Below are positions 18,269 to 26,935 of a stretch of DNA of 64,000 nt, piece after piece. Origin of the DNA: JANLYC01 sp963815445 (GTDB taxonomy: Bacteria; Actinomycetota; Actinomycetes; Propionibacteriales; Nocardioidaceae); contig CAWFGV010000011.1 in assembly GCA_963815445.1 (NCBI GenBank), positions 186,001 to 250,000 on the forward strand. The letters are read 5' to 3'. A program made the translations under genes and the position numbers. The notes beneath the pieces were generated by a model. That model ran no database searches, was not told the origin of the DNA, and worked only from the letters and a program-made list of their open reading frames with translations. The first letter of the stretch is position 1. The number at the start of each line of letters is the position of its first letter.

Positions 18269-19030
18269 ATGACCAAGTACAAGGGGCGACACGTGGGCGC
18301 GCGAAGGCGTCCGCCAGAACCGGCGCCGGGATCGACGACCGCGCACACGCCCTCCCTCACTCGAGTCGGCGTCATCGGGGTTGTCGGTCTGCTGGGCGCC
18401 GCCGCTTCTGTCACGGCGATGGCACTTCCGGGCTCCGCGGCTACGGACCGGGCGCGCTGGCTGCTCAACGAGACCGCCGGGTCGATCGCGTTCGATGCGA
18501 CCGGCAACGGCAACAACGGCATGGCCGAGAACACGACCGGTGATGGCGCCGGGTACCGGTTCAACGGGGTGAACTCACGCGTGGTGGTCCCCTCGTCGAG
18601 CTCGCTCAATCCTGGAATCGCGCCGTTCTCCTTCTCGGTGACGTTCTCCACGTCCGCGCCCCTCGGTACCGGCGAGGACTACGACATGTTGCGGAAGGGA
18701 CTGGCCGCCACCAAGGGGGGCGAGTACAAGGTCGAGCTGATCCAGGTCAACGGCCAGGGTCGCGCTCTGTGCCTCGTCAAGGACGCTCTCAAGGTCACGG
18801 CGTCGATCCGGGGCACGACCAACCTCATCGACGGCAAGACACACACGATCACCTGCAGCAAAACCAGCACCGGTGTGACGATGTATGTCGATGGCCTCGC
18901 TCCTCGTACCAAGATCGTGCCGCTCCTCGGCAGCATTTCCAACACCGCATCACTCGTGCTCGGGGCCAAGGCAGAGGGCGGGGACTGGTACGACGGCTAC
19001 CTCGCAGAGGCCAGTGTCACGAGCTCATGA
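18269..19030 (+). CDS. Secreted LamG/concanavalin-like lectin domain protein
   Basis: About 253 residues from ATG 18269. An N-terminal membrane/signal segment (VGVIGVVGLLGAAASVTAMALPGSAAT) is followed by a single LamG-like jelly roll. It runs from WLLNETAGSIAFDATGNGNNG, through YRFNGVNSRVVVP, FSFSVTFSTS and MYVDG, to LVLGAKAEGGDWYDGYLAEASV. These are the canonical LamG edge strands. The fold binds glycans, so an exported carbohydrate-binding role fits the neighbouring polysaccharide genes. No catalytic domain is attached. Confidence 0.8.
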   Translation: MTKYKGRHVGARRRPPEPAPGSTTAHTPSLTRVGVIGVVGLLGAAASVTAMALPGSAATDRARWLLNETAGSIAFDATGNGNNGMAENTTGDGAGYRFNGVNSRVVVPSSSSLNPGIAPFSFSVTFSTSAPLGTGEDYDMLRKGLAATKGGEYKVELIQVNGQGRALCLVKDALKVTASIRGTTNLIDGKTHTITCSKTSTGVTMYVDGLAPRTKIVPLLGSISNTASLVLGAKAEGGDWYDGYLAEASVTSS

Positions 19031-19247
19031 CCTCATCGGTTTCCCGGCTGAACCTGACAGTACGTGACAAGGAACTCACGATATTGTCTCTTTCGGCCGG
19101 CCCCGAACCCACCTACATTGGGCCACTGCTCACTGATCGCACGGAAGTATCAGGCAAATCCTCAAACGGCGATGCGCAGTGCCGCCCGTCGCAATACATT
19201 TCGCAGAGCAGGGCTTTGCAATCCATGTTGATGTCAAGGAGAAAATC

Positions 19248-19925
19248 ATGATCCGGAAACGTGTACTCGGCGTCGCGACGGCGCTGGTCATCGTGGGTCT
19301 GCCCACGCTGACGTCGACCACCGATGCCGTCAAGGCCGGAATGTGCCGAGGTCATGCCGTCACGATCATGGGGACCGCGGGTGCGGACACGATCCAGGGC
19401 ACCGCCGGGCCTGACGTGATTTCGTCGCTCGGTGGTAACGACATCGTCAGAGGTGGCCGGGGCCGCGACATCATCTGTGGTGACGGCGGCAACGACCGGT
19501 TGATCGGTGGGAAGGGCCAAGACCTCCTCATCGGCAGCATGGGCGACGACAGGCTCGTGGGCAACCGAGGCAACGACGTGCTGTACGGCGGCGTTGGTAA
19601 CGACAGGATCGTCGGTGGCAACGGCAAGGACCGGCTCTCCGGTGGGGCCGGCCTGGACCTCATGAAGGGCAACAAGAAGTCCGACAAGATGGCCGGCGGC
19701 CCCAACGACGACGTCATGTCGGGCGGACGCGGCTACGACCACCTGTTCGGCAGCATGGGCGACGACACGCTCAACGCTGACAGGGGTGCCGACCACCTCA
19801 ACGGAGGCGAGGGCAACGACACTCTCAATGCGCGGGACGGTGTGGGTAACGACTCGGTGCGCGGCTCCGGTGGCACGGACGTCTGCAACGCCGACCCGGG
19901 TGACTTCGTCGACGGCTGCCCCTGA
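19248..19925 (+). CDS. Short secreted RTX (hemolysin-type Ca-binding repeat) protein
   Basis: 225 residues, with AAGGAGAAAATC before the ATG. After a signal (RVLGVATALVIVGLPTLTSTTDA) almost the whole protein is RTX nonapeptides of the GGxGxDxhx type. Clear units are GADTIQGTAG, GGNDIVRGGRGRD, GGNDRLIGGKGQD and GVGNDRIVGGNGKD. They should form a calcium-loaded parallel beta-roll. Cys residues at the start (MCRGHAV), in one repeat (IICGDGG) and at the end (VCNADPGDFVDGCP) could make cap disulfides. No toxin, lipase or protease domain is present, so it is more likely a structural or polymer-associated protein. Confidence 0.85.
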   Translation: MIRKRVLGVATALVIVGLPTLTSTTDAVKAGMCRGHAVTIMGTAGADTIQGTAGPDVISSLGGNDIVRGGRGRDIICGDGGNDRLIGGKGQDLLIGSMGDDRLVGNRGNDVLYGGVGNDRIVGGNGKDRLSGGAGLDLMKGNKKSDKMAGGPNDDVMSGGRGYDHLFGSMGDDTLNADRGADHLNGGEGNDTLNARDGVGNDSVRGSGGTDVCNADPGDFVDGCP

Positions 19926-19942
19926 TCCCTACCGTGACCCCG

Positions 19943-20034
19943 CCCGGCTCGTGATGAGCCGGGACTCCGGTCACAGCCAGAAGCACTGACGCAGCTGGTG
20001 ACCGCGCACGCACGACGTACGCGGTCATCAGTGC
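19943..20034 (+). terminator. Tandem hairpins after the RTX gene
   Basis: CCCGGCTC-GTGAT-GAGCCGGG (19943-19963) begins 18 nt after the stop. A second, compound stem is built from GCACTGA/TCAGTGC (19983-19989 with 20028-20034) enclosing TGACCGCG/CGCGGTCA. Together they are probably a factor-independent transcription end. Confidence 0.6.
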
Positions 20035-20075
20035 GTTTGTGAGCTTTTGCCCAGTCGCCTGATGGCGAGGTCGCG

Positions 20076-20276
20076 TCAGTTCTCGATCGGCTGACCGACA
20101 CCCTCAGGTGGGCTCAAGGGCGTCATGGTGTGGTCGAGGATCTCGTCGATCTGGTTTTGGGCCAGCGCGCCGTGGACGCGCGCGGCGGAACCGACGACGT
20201 GCGTCAACAGACGCATCTCGGCTCGCGACTCGTCCGTCATCTCAGCCGTCGCCTCGGTCACGTTCGCCCCCGTCAT
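20076..20276 (-). CDS. Small hypothetical protein
   Basis: 66 residues from ATG 20276, or 69 from GTG 20285. The sequence TDESRAEMRLLTHVVGSAARVHGALAQNQIDEIL looks like an amphipathic helical protein and has coding-like composition. No clear ribosome site and no recognised domain were seen. It may be real or chance. Confidence 0.35.
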   Translation of the reverse strand: MTGANVTEATAEMTDESRAEMRLLTHVVGSAARVHGALAQNQIDEILDHTMTPLSPPEGVGQPIEN

Positions 20277-20529
20277 GTGCCGCACCGCGTCGGTTCGACG
20301 CGATGTGTCCAGGATGACTCATGACCCCTCCAGAGGCGAGGACAAACCACACAATCCACCGGTACGTCCGAGCGGATTCGGACCATCCAGTGCACCGGCT
20401 TCGCCGAACGGAGGATGCTCGCGGAGATGCGACCTGTGCGCGGAGCAGTCGGTTGAGCTCCCGAGACGAGGACGCGGGCAACGTCGACGGCATCCGGGCC
20501 GCAATCGTGCGCCTGCTTGCTCCGACTGA

Positions 20530-20955
20530 TCAGTCCTCGATGTGCGCCTTGAGGGCTTCGAGCATGTGCTGCCAGTTCTGGCTGAACTGGTCGGCCTGCT
20601 CCTGATCGGTGCAGCCGTCCTGGGTGAGCTCGAGGTGGGTGCCGTCGCTGTCGGGGGTGAGGGTATAGACCAGCGTGTGGTAGTTCTCCGGTTCGTCGGG
20701 CTCGCCCATCATCGGGCTGTAGTGGGTCACCGAGAGGATGTGCGGCTCGTCGTGGGTGAGCACTTCACCCTTGTCCTGGTAGGAGCGGCCGTCGTACTCA
20801 CCGTCCCAGGTGATGGGACTGCCAACCTCCCAGGTGGTCCTCACCTGCGCGCCCTGCATCCAGACGGCGATCTGGTCCGGCTCGGTCAGGGCCGCCCAGA
20901 CTCGATCGGGCGCCGCGTCGATGTCGGTGGTAGCGGTAGCAATCATCCCGGACAT
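20530..20955 (-). CDS. SRPBCC/AHSA1-like protein
   Basis: 141 residues. It starts MSGMIATATTDIDAAPDRVWAALTEPDQIAVWM, the START/AHSA1 opening. It continues with SPITWDGEYDGRSYQDKGEVL and ends with TPDSDGTHLELTQDGC and a C-terminal helix (QNWQHMLEALKAHI). Members bind hydrophobic ligands in a helix-grip cavity. AAGGAG lies 9 nt before this ATG, so the in-frame ATG at 20973 is not used. It is divergently paired with a MarR regulator only 48 nt away, a common arrangement in which the regulator controls both genes. Confidence 0.82.
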   Translation of the reverse strand: MSGMIATATTDIDAAPDRVWAALTEPDQIAVWMQGAQVRTTWEVGSPITWDGEYDGRSYQDKGEVLTHDEPHILSVTHYSPMMGEPDEPENYHTLVYTLTPDSDGTHLELTQDGCTDQEQADQFSQNWQHMLEALKAHIED

Positions 20956-20978
20956 GCTCCTCATCTCCTTCATATTTG

Positions 20979-21003
20979 TATGACTGACTCATATAATATC
21001 CGC
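20979..21003 (+). promoter_or_regulatory. Candidate MarR operator and -10 box
   Basis: TATGA-N5-TCATA (20979-20993) is a short perfect inverted repeat. It overlaps TATAAT (20992-20997), which lies 6 nt before ATG 21004. The spacing would start transcription at or next to the A of that ATG, giving a leaderless mRNA. A regulator bound to the repeat would block both divergent genes. This is inferred from spacing; no -35 is obvious. Confidence 0.45.
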
Positions 21004-21570
21004 ATGGGCACATCTTCTGCCAACCCCCGCCTGGAGAACCTCCTGGCGTCGCTGTCCCTGAACCTTGCCAAGGAATCGACGACGGCGCTGGAGGACGCGT
21101 CCGGGTTGTCAGGCGGTGCGGCCGTCGCGCTCCTGGCGCTCGATGAGTTTCTCGGCAACGCCCACGTTGGCCGGTTGGCCGACGTCCTCGGCCTGACCCA
21201 CTCCGGAGCGGTGCGGCTGGTGTCCCAGCTGGAGGCGGAAGGGCTCGCTGTGCGCCGTCCCGGCGAGGACCGGCGGCGCGTCGAGATCCGGTTGACCACC
21301 GCAGGGCGGCGCCGCGCCAGGGCCGCCAGGACCGCCCGCGATGCGGTCATACGCCAGACCATCACGCGACTCCACAGCAGCGAGGCAGCGACCCTGGAGA
21401 CGCTCCTGACCACGCTGGTAGAGACTCGGGTGGCCGCGCGGATGGACCAGCGACGTCGCGGCCAGCCCGTAGGCGCATGGTGGTGCCGCACCTGCGACTT
21501 CAGCGCCTGCGGACGTGCCCAGGGCCGCTGCCCTGCCCAGGCGACTGCCGCCCCTGATACCGGCCCGTAG
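21004..21570 (+). CDS. MarR-family transcriptional regulator
   Basis: 188 residues. It has a winged-helix core: VALLALDEFLGNAHVGRLADVLGLTHSGAVRLVSQLEAEGLAVRRPGEDRRRVEIRLTTAGRRRA. The DRRR wing and LTxxG turn are standard for MarR. C-terminal helices form the dimer. The tail WWCRTCDFSACGRAQGRC carries four Cys that could bind metal, unusual for the family. The start is ATG 21004 (likely leaderless); ATG 20980 is in frame. It probably represses itself and the divergent SRPBCC gene. Confidence 0.85.
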   Translation: MGTSSANPRLENLLASLSLNLAKESTTALEDASGLSGGAAVALLALDEFLGNAHVGRLADVLGLTHSGAVRLVSQLEAEGLAVRRPGEDRRRVEIRLTTAGRRRARAARTARDAVIRQTITRLHSSEAATLETLLTTLVETRVAARMDQRRRGQPVGAWWCRTCDFSACGRAQGRCPAQATAAPDTGP

Positions 21571-21696
21571 GTATCCTCCACGTTGCACGGCCAGGTGCTG
21601 CCGCAACGCATCCGCCGCTCTCTCCCCAGCGCCGACGACGCAGCGGCCTGCTGAGCGGCGCACCGTCGGTGAGTCGCTTCTCCGAGCGCGGCTGAG

Positions 21697-22458
21697 TCAG
21701 AGGACGTCCCGCTTCGGGGTCAGGCGGAGGGCAAGGAGGACCGCCACTGCGGTGTAAGCCGCGAGAAGAAGAGCGGCGGCTGACGCGGACAGCAGCTTCC
21801 CGTCCGGGTCGATGGACGGGCCCATCTGCAGGAGCACGAAGGTCGTCGCCCCGGGCATCCACCGGCCCATCTCCGGATAGGAGGCGATGACGAGCTGCTC
21901 GAGGGCCAGCATCCACACCAGCACGGCCACGACGGCGGTGATCTGGTTGCGCACCAATGCGCCGATCGCAACGCCGATGACGCCGAACGCCGGCAGCACG
22001 ACGAAGCCGGCCGCCGTCATCGTCCAGAACGTCGCCCCGAGGCTCACCTCGCCGCCCCGGAAGCGGATCAACGCGGCACTGACTGGCACCGAGACCATGA
22101 GGGTCAACGTGGTGACTACTCCACCAACGAGCGCCAGGGTCACCCACTTCGCCACCAGGATGCGGGTACGTCGAGGCTCGACCAGGTACGTCGAGGTGAC
22201 GGTTCCGTAGCGGAACTCCTGGGTGAAGGCGACTCCGCCGAGCAGGAGCATCAGGACGAGCGGGGCCCCGAAGCTGTTGCCGACGGCGACAGCCAGGAGA
22301 CGCGGGTCGTCGAGGGAGACCGGCACGTTCTCGGCGCCCTCCTTCGGGATGGTCAGTACGGCCGTCCACGGGACGAAGGCCAGCGTCGCTAGCAACAGGG
22401 CAACCTGTGTCCGCGTGGAGCGGATCTTGAGCTGTTCCGCAAGGATGAGCGCCTTCAC
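21697..22458 (-). CDS. ABC-2 type exporter permease
   Basis: 253 residues. The GTG overlaps the ATPase stop by 4 nt. It opens VKALILAEQLKIRSTRTQVALLLATLAFVPW and has about six hydrophobic segments. FTQEFRYGTVTSTYLVEPRRTRILVAKW is the ABC-2 coupling segment that follows the second helix in NosY/YtrF-type permeases. It forms the membrane part of the exporter encoded with 22455-23381. The substrate is unknown; antibiotic or lipid export is typical of such small systems. Confidence 0.85.
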   Translation of the reverse strand: MKALILAEQLKIRSTRTQVALLLATLAFVPWTAVLTIPKEGAENVPVSLDDPRLLAVAVGNSFGAPLVLMLLLGGVAFTQEFRYGTVTSTYLVEPRRTRILVAKWVTLALVGGVVTTLTLMVSVPVSAALIRFRGGEVSLGATFWTMTAAGFVVLPAFGVIGVAIGALVRNQITAVVAVLVWMLALEQLVIASYPEMGRWMPGATTFVLLQMGPSIDPDGKLLSASAAALLLAAYTAVAVLLALRLTPKRDVL

Positions 22459-23381
22459 GAGACCACCTCCTGGGTTGGTTCGGGTTGCGCGACGTGCTCG
22501 CCGTCCTGGATGAGCCGGAAGAATGCCTGTTCGAGGTCCGCCGTTCCCTCCAGACGGTGCAGCACCAGGCCATGCGCCGCCGCGATCTCTCCCACCCGCT
22601 CGGGTGGCGCGTCGACGGCGAGCTCCTCGTCCGTGAGCCGGTAGGCATGGCCCGCGGCGTCGAGCGCCGCGCCGAGCCGGTCCGGGACGGGAGTACGCAC
22701 CCGGGATCCGACGCCGGCCTCCGCGCGGAACTGGGCCAATGTCGACGACCGGAGCAACCTGCCGTGGGCGAGCACGAGCACGTGGTCCGCGGTCAGCTCC
22801 ACCTCGCTCAGCGCATGGCTGGACAGCAGCACCGTCCGACCCTCGTCGGCGAGCCGACGCACGTATCCGCGGAGCCATCGCACGCCTGGAGGGTCGAGGC
22901 CATTGGTCGGCTCGTCCAGGACGAGCACCGACGGGTCGCCCAGCATCGCGGCGGCCAGGCCCAGTCGCTGGCGCATCCCGAGGGAGTACTCGCCCACCCG
23001 TCGCCGCGCGTCCTTCGCGAGCCCGGTCTCCTCCAGAACCCGCTCGGGCGCCTCGCGCGGCAGCCGCGCCGCGGTCGCGAGGATGCGTAGGTGCGCCAGC
23101 GCCGTACGCCCCGGGTGGCAGCCGGATGCCTCGAGCAGTGCCCCGACTTCTCGCACCGGGTCCGCCAGCTCGTCGTACCGCTTCCCGCCGAACGTGGCGG
23201 TCCCGCTGCTCGGCGCCACCAGACCGAGCAGCATCCGCAGCGTGGTGGTCTTGCCGGCTCCGTTCGGCCCGAGCAACGCCGTCACCTGGCCCGGGAGCGC
23301 GACGGCGCTGACCTCGTGGACTGCGCGGAAGTCGCCGAAGGACTTGGTGAGCCGGCTCAGCCCGACCACGGGTGACGTCAC
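22455..23381 (-). CDS. ABC exporter ATP-binding protein
   Basis: 308 residues from a GTG overlapping the preceding stop (GTGA). Walker A is LLGPNGAGKTTTL, the signature is YSLGMRQRLGLAAAML, Walker B is VLVLDEPTNGLD and the switch His is in LLSSHALSE. The C-terminal extension (DLEQAFFRLI) is typical of drug/antibiotic exporters of the CcmA/BcrA group. The three-gene set 23378-24070, 22455-23381 and 21697-22458 is one overlapping operon facing the histidine kinase at 24208. A much longer upstream open frame is not coding. Confidence 0.93.
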   Translation of the reverse strand: MTSPVVGLSRLTKSFGDFRAVHEVSAVALPGQVTALLGPNGAGKTTTLRMLLGLVAPSSGTATFGGKRYDELADPVREVGALLEASGCHPGRTALAHLRILATAARLPREAPERVLEETGLAKDARRRVGEYSLGMRQRLGLAAAMLGDPSVLVLDEPTNGLDPPGVRWLRGYVRRLADEGRTVLLSSHALSEVELTADHVLVLAHGRLLRSSTLAQFRAEAGVGSRVRTPVPDRLGAALDAAGHAYRLTDEELAVDAPPERVGEIAAAHGLVLHRLEGTADLEQAFFRLIQDGEHVAQPEPTQEVVS

Positions 23382-24070
23382 TTCTTCGCTCCGGCGACGG
23401 CGAAGCGACCCAGGAGCAGTGCCCCTGAGAGCACGGCCACCCAGATCCAGAACGCGGTGAACGGGACGAGCGCGTAGTCCTCGGTCCAGACGGCGCGAGC
23501 GAGCACCGATCCGACGCCCGCCAGGAGGGCCCACCAGCCGAGCCACTGCGGGAGGTCGCGGCTCCCGTGGATGACAAGTCCGGCGCAGATCCCGACGGCG
23601 CCGGCGGCGACCCAGCCGTTCGCGAAGGACAGGTTGCCGAGGTCGAACGCGTAGCGCGCGACGTCTGGGTCGAGGTCGTCGGACCGGTAGACCGCGGCAT
23701 CCCACGACGCGATCTGACCGGACACGACGCTGACGATGCCCGCGCCCGCGAGGAAGACCGAGCGCCACGGCAGCTCGCCCTCGTAGCGCCGCAGCAGGAG
23801 GGCGAGCCCGAGGGTGAACCACAGCATCGCGATCAGCCCGACCGCCGTACCGAACGAGCTGATCGCTCCGAACGTGTCGTCGAGGGACCGGAAGAACGCG
23901 ACGGTCTGGTCGGCGTCGCTGTCCATCGCGGCGCTCTGGTAGTCGTTGGCGAGCGAGGTCCCCAGCACGACCACGAGGGTGACGAGGCCGGCAGCCCCCG
24001 TGATGCGGGCGAGGTTCCTGCGCTGCTGCGTGGATGCGGCGGCGTACGTCGATTCGGTGAGCTGGGTCAT
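23378..24070 (-). CDS. Polytopic membrane protein of the ABC operon
   Basis: 230 residues starting MTQLTESTYAAAS after GGAGGATCCCG. About six hydrophobic segments are visible, including GAAGLVTLVVVLGTSLAND, GTAVGLIAMLWFTLGLALLL, SVFLAGAGIVSVVSG, WVAAGAVGICAGLVIHG and ALLAGVGSVLARAV. There is no recognised domain. Loop residues DADQTVAFFRSLDD resemble DUF4386-like proteins, without certainty. It is the first gene of the exporter operon and may be an accessory subunit or a resistance membrane protein. Confidence 0.7.
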   Translation of the reverse strand: MTQLTESTYAAASTQQRRNLARITGAAGLVTLVVVLGTSLANDYQSAAMDSDADQTVAFFRSLDDTFGAISSFGTAVGLIAMLWFTLGLALLLRRYEGELPWRSVFLAGAGIVSVVSGQIASWDAAVYRSDDLDPDVARYAFDLGNLSFANGWVAAGAVGICAGLVIHGSRDLPQWLGWWALLAGVGSVLARAVWTEDYALVPFTAFWIWVAVLSGALLLGRFAVAGAKK

Positions 24071-24207
24071 CGGGATCCTCCGTCGGTGGCACTCGGTCCG
24101 CTCGACCGTAGGCTCGCGTCCCGCGTGGAGCATCCGCGCCAGCACTGATTCCGGATGCAGTGCCCGCACGTTTGCGCGCTCCCTCCCGGCGAGAGGAAGA
24201 TTCGTGC

Positions 24208-26179
24208 GTGGCCTTCCCGAGGCTCCGCCCCGCTCTCGGCCTTCTGTTCGCGCTCACGGTGCTGGCCGAGGTGGCCGCCGTCCTGCTGTCGTGGGGCCTC
24301 GAGCCGGCGTGGGACACGTTGCTGCTCGCCGTGTCCTCGACCGTGACGACGGCGGCAGGCGCGCTGATCCTCAGCCTCCACCCCCGACATCCGATCGGTT
24401 GGCTGCTGATCGCCCAGGGTGTCGTGGCCGCGCTCGCGGGCGACGTCGCCCAGGGCTGGGGGCTGCGTGCCGCTGCCCAGGGCTGGCCCGCCGGCCCGCC
24501 GGCCGAGTTCGTCGCGACCGGGAGCTGGTTACCGACCGCGCCGCTCGCGGTCGCCGTGCTGCTCCTCTTCCCGACCGGGCACCTGCTCTCCCGACGTTGG
24601 TACGCGGTGCTCGGACTGAGCTTCCTCGGGGGAGTGCTGCTGGGCGAGCCGGGCTGGGTTTTCAACCCGGATGCCGGCAGCGAGTACGTCGCCGGCCGCA
24701 ACCCGTACGCCGTGGAGTGGCTCCCGACCGACGCGCTCTTTGTCGGAGGGTTCACGATGGTGGGGGTGTCGCTGCTCGCCAGTCTCGTCGCGGTCGTGAT
24801 CCGGTACCGGCGCTCCAGCGGCGTCGAGCGGCTCCAGCTGAAGTGGTTCGCCCTCGCCAGCGGCATCCTCGCCGTCGGGCTTCCGCTCGGGGGCGCGTTG
24901 TGGTGGGTCACGCCGATCGCGCACGTCATCCCGGTGCTGGTGGTCACCATCTGGCCGATCGCCATCTGTGTCGCGATCCTGCGCTACCGGCTCTACGACG
25001 TCGACCTGGTCATCAGCCGGACCTTCACCTACGCCACGCTGACGGTCCTGCTGGCCGCGGTGTACGCCGGTGCCGTGGTCGTCCTCGGCGCGGTCGCAGG
25101 TCGCGATTCGGTCTGGGTCACCGCGGGGGCCACGCTGCTCGCTGCTGCGGTGTTCAGACTCGCGCACCGACGCGTGCAGGACGTGGTCGACCGGCGGTTC
25201 CGTCGGCAGCGCCACGACGCGCTAGAGGCGGTGACCAGGTTCGTCGACGACCTCCGGCACGACCGCGCCGAGCCGGAGCAGGTCGTGGATGCCATACGTG
25301 CGGCGATGCGCAACCCCGGCCTCGAGCTGTGGTTCGTCCTGCAGCCCGACGAGCCGCGCGTCGACGAGCGTGGCCATCCGGTCGCGGATGCCGACCCGGA
25401 TCGTGAACGCGTCCCGGTCCGGCGCGGCAGGATGACTCTCGGTGAGGTCGTCTGGTCGCCGGGCAGCGACGCGGACCGCGCCCTCCTGCCATCCGTGGTC
25501 GACGCGGCGTCGATCGCGATCGAGATGGCCCGGCTGCGGGTGGAGCTGCGGCAGCGCCTGGACGAGGTCGACGAGTCTCGCGCTCGCATGGCGGCGGTCG
25601 CCGACGACGAGCGCAGGCGCCTGGAACGCGACCTGCACGATGGCGCCCAGCAACGGCTGGTCTCCATCGGCCTCGCCCTGCGGCACGCTCAGCACCAGCT
25701 CACGGTTGATCCGGGCGAGGCGCGCCGTACCTTGGACGGCGCCGTTGTCGAGATCGGATCGGCGATCAGCGAGCTCAGGGGGCTCGCCCACGGGCTGCGC
25801 CCGACGCTGCTGCAGGCCGGTCTCGGTCCTGCTCTGTGTGAGCTGGCGAGCAGGGCGCCGATGCCGGTGCACGTCACGGCGACCGCCGATCGCTATGCAC
25901 CGGATCTCGAGGCCGCGGCGTACTTCGTCGCTTGCGAGGGCCTGACCAACGCGGTCAAGCACGCAGGTGCAGCGCAGGTCGTGCTGGAGGTCGCCCGACA
26001 GGATTCCACGCTTGTCGTCACGGTCGCCGACGACGGCATCGGCGGCGCGACGGTGGGTCGGGGATCGGGGCTCACTGGGCTCGTCCGACCGGGTCGAAGC
26101 GAGAGGCGGGCGGCTGCGGGTCGAGAGCATCCACGGCAGTGGAACGACGCTGACGGCGGAGCTGCCGTGCGTGTCGTGA
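24208..26179 (+). CDS. Sensor histidine kinase, NarL-partner type (one-base frameshift near the C-terminus)
   Basis: About 656 residues with the frame corrected. Start GTG 24208 follows AGAGGAAG. The N-terminal part has several membrane segments (about 10-320). The dimerisation segment VADDERRRLERDLHDGAQQRLVSIGLAL contains the phospho-accepting His, as in HisKA_3 kinases. The HATPase lobe has CEGLTNAVKHAGA (N box) and VADDGIGGATVGRGSGLTGL. Directly after GLTGL one extra G at about 26092 shifts the frame. The normal ending SDRVEARGGRLRVESIHGSGTTLTAEL is in the next frame and stops at 26179. Read uncorrected, it falsely fuses to the regulator. It probably controls the divergent ABC operon. Confidence 0.85.
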
Positions 26180-26817
26180 TCGCCGAGGACCAGGTGCTGC
26201 TCCGGGAGGGGCTCGCCCGGCTGTTCGCCGACGGTGGCCACGAGGTGGTTGCGACGCTGGGCGACGCGGGCACGCTTGCCGACGTCGTCGACACCGAGAA
26301 ACCCGACCTTGTGGTGGTCGACATCCGGATGCCGCCGACGTATTCCGACGAAGGCGCCCGGGCAGCCCGGGAGATCAAGGACGGCCACCCTGACGTGGGG
26401 GTGCTGGTACTTTCGCAGCACATCGAGACCACCCACACGGTCGACCTCGTCGGCAGGCCCGGCTTCGGCTACCTGCTCAAGGACCGGGTGCTGGAGGTCG
26501 AGGAGTTCCTCGAGACCGCAGCCCGGGTCGCTGCCGGGGGATCGGCCCTCGACCCGACGGTCGTCGGCAAGCTCGTGGCGCCGGCCACGGACGGTCCGCT
26601 GGCACGACTCTCCGAACGCGAGCGCCGCGTCCTCGAGCTGATGGCGGAGGGTCTCACCAACACCGGCATCGCCCAGCGGCTGGTGCTCAGCGAGCGCACC
26701 GTCGAGGCGCACGTTCGGCACGTCCTGCTCAAGCTGGACATCTCTGAGAGCGACGAAGGCAACCGGCGGGTGCTGGCGGTGCTCACGCACTTGCGGACGG
26801 TGCACGACTGGGGCTGA
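26167..26817 (+). CDS. LuxR/NarL-family response regulator
   Basis: 216 residues from a GTG overlapping the corrected kinase stop by 13 nt. The receiver domain VRVVIAEDQVLLREGLARLF has the acidic pair (ED) and the phospho-acceptor in LVVVDIRMPP, then VLVLSQH and GYLLKDRV with the conserved Lys. The helix-turn-helix GerE domain is LSERERRVLELMAEGLTNTGIAQRLVLSERTVEAHVRHVLLKL. It is partner to the preceding kinase. The stop is followed by a bidirectional terminator before glnA. Confidence 0.95.
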   Translation: MRVVIAEDQVLLREGLARLFADGGHEVVATLGDAGTLADVVDTEKPDLVVVDIRMPPTYSDEGARAAREIKDGHPDVGVLVLSQHIETTHTVDLVGRPGFGYLLKDRVLEVEEFLETAARVAAGGSALDPTVVGKLVAPATDGPLARLSERERRVLELMAEGLTNTGIAQRLVLSERTVEAHVRHVLLKLDISESDEGNRRVLAVLTHLRTVHDWG

Positions 26818-26877
26818 GCGGCTCACGCAGCCGGCCTCCGGCTCGCCTTACCTTCGCCGCGGGTGGCCGGAACGACG

Positions 26878-26903
26878 ATGGCCCCGACACGTGCCGGGGC
26901 CAT
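26878..26903. terminator. Bidirectional hairpin between the response regulator and glnA
   Basis: ATGGCCCCG and CGGGGCCAT are perfect 9-bp arms around an 8-nt loop containing CACGTG. It lies between two convergent genes, so it can serve both strands. Confidence 0.65.
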
Positions 26904-26935
26904 CGCTCGTCAGGCGGGCTCGAGCCCACGCTGGA

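Noticed and set aside
19248..19925. RTX toxin
   Set aside because: The protein is only repeats with a signal peptide; no toxin, lipase or protease domain and no type I secretion genes nearby.
23382..24965. Long N-terminal extension of the ABC ATPase on the minus strand
   Set aside because: It overlaps the membrane-protein and kinase genes out of frame and has non-coding composition; the GTG at 23381 overlaps the preceding stop.
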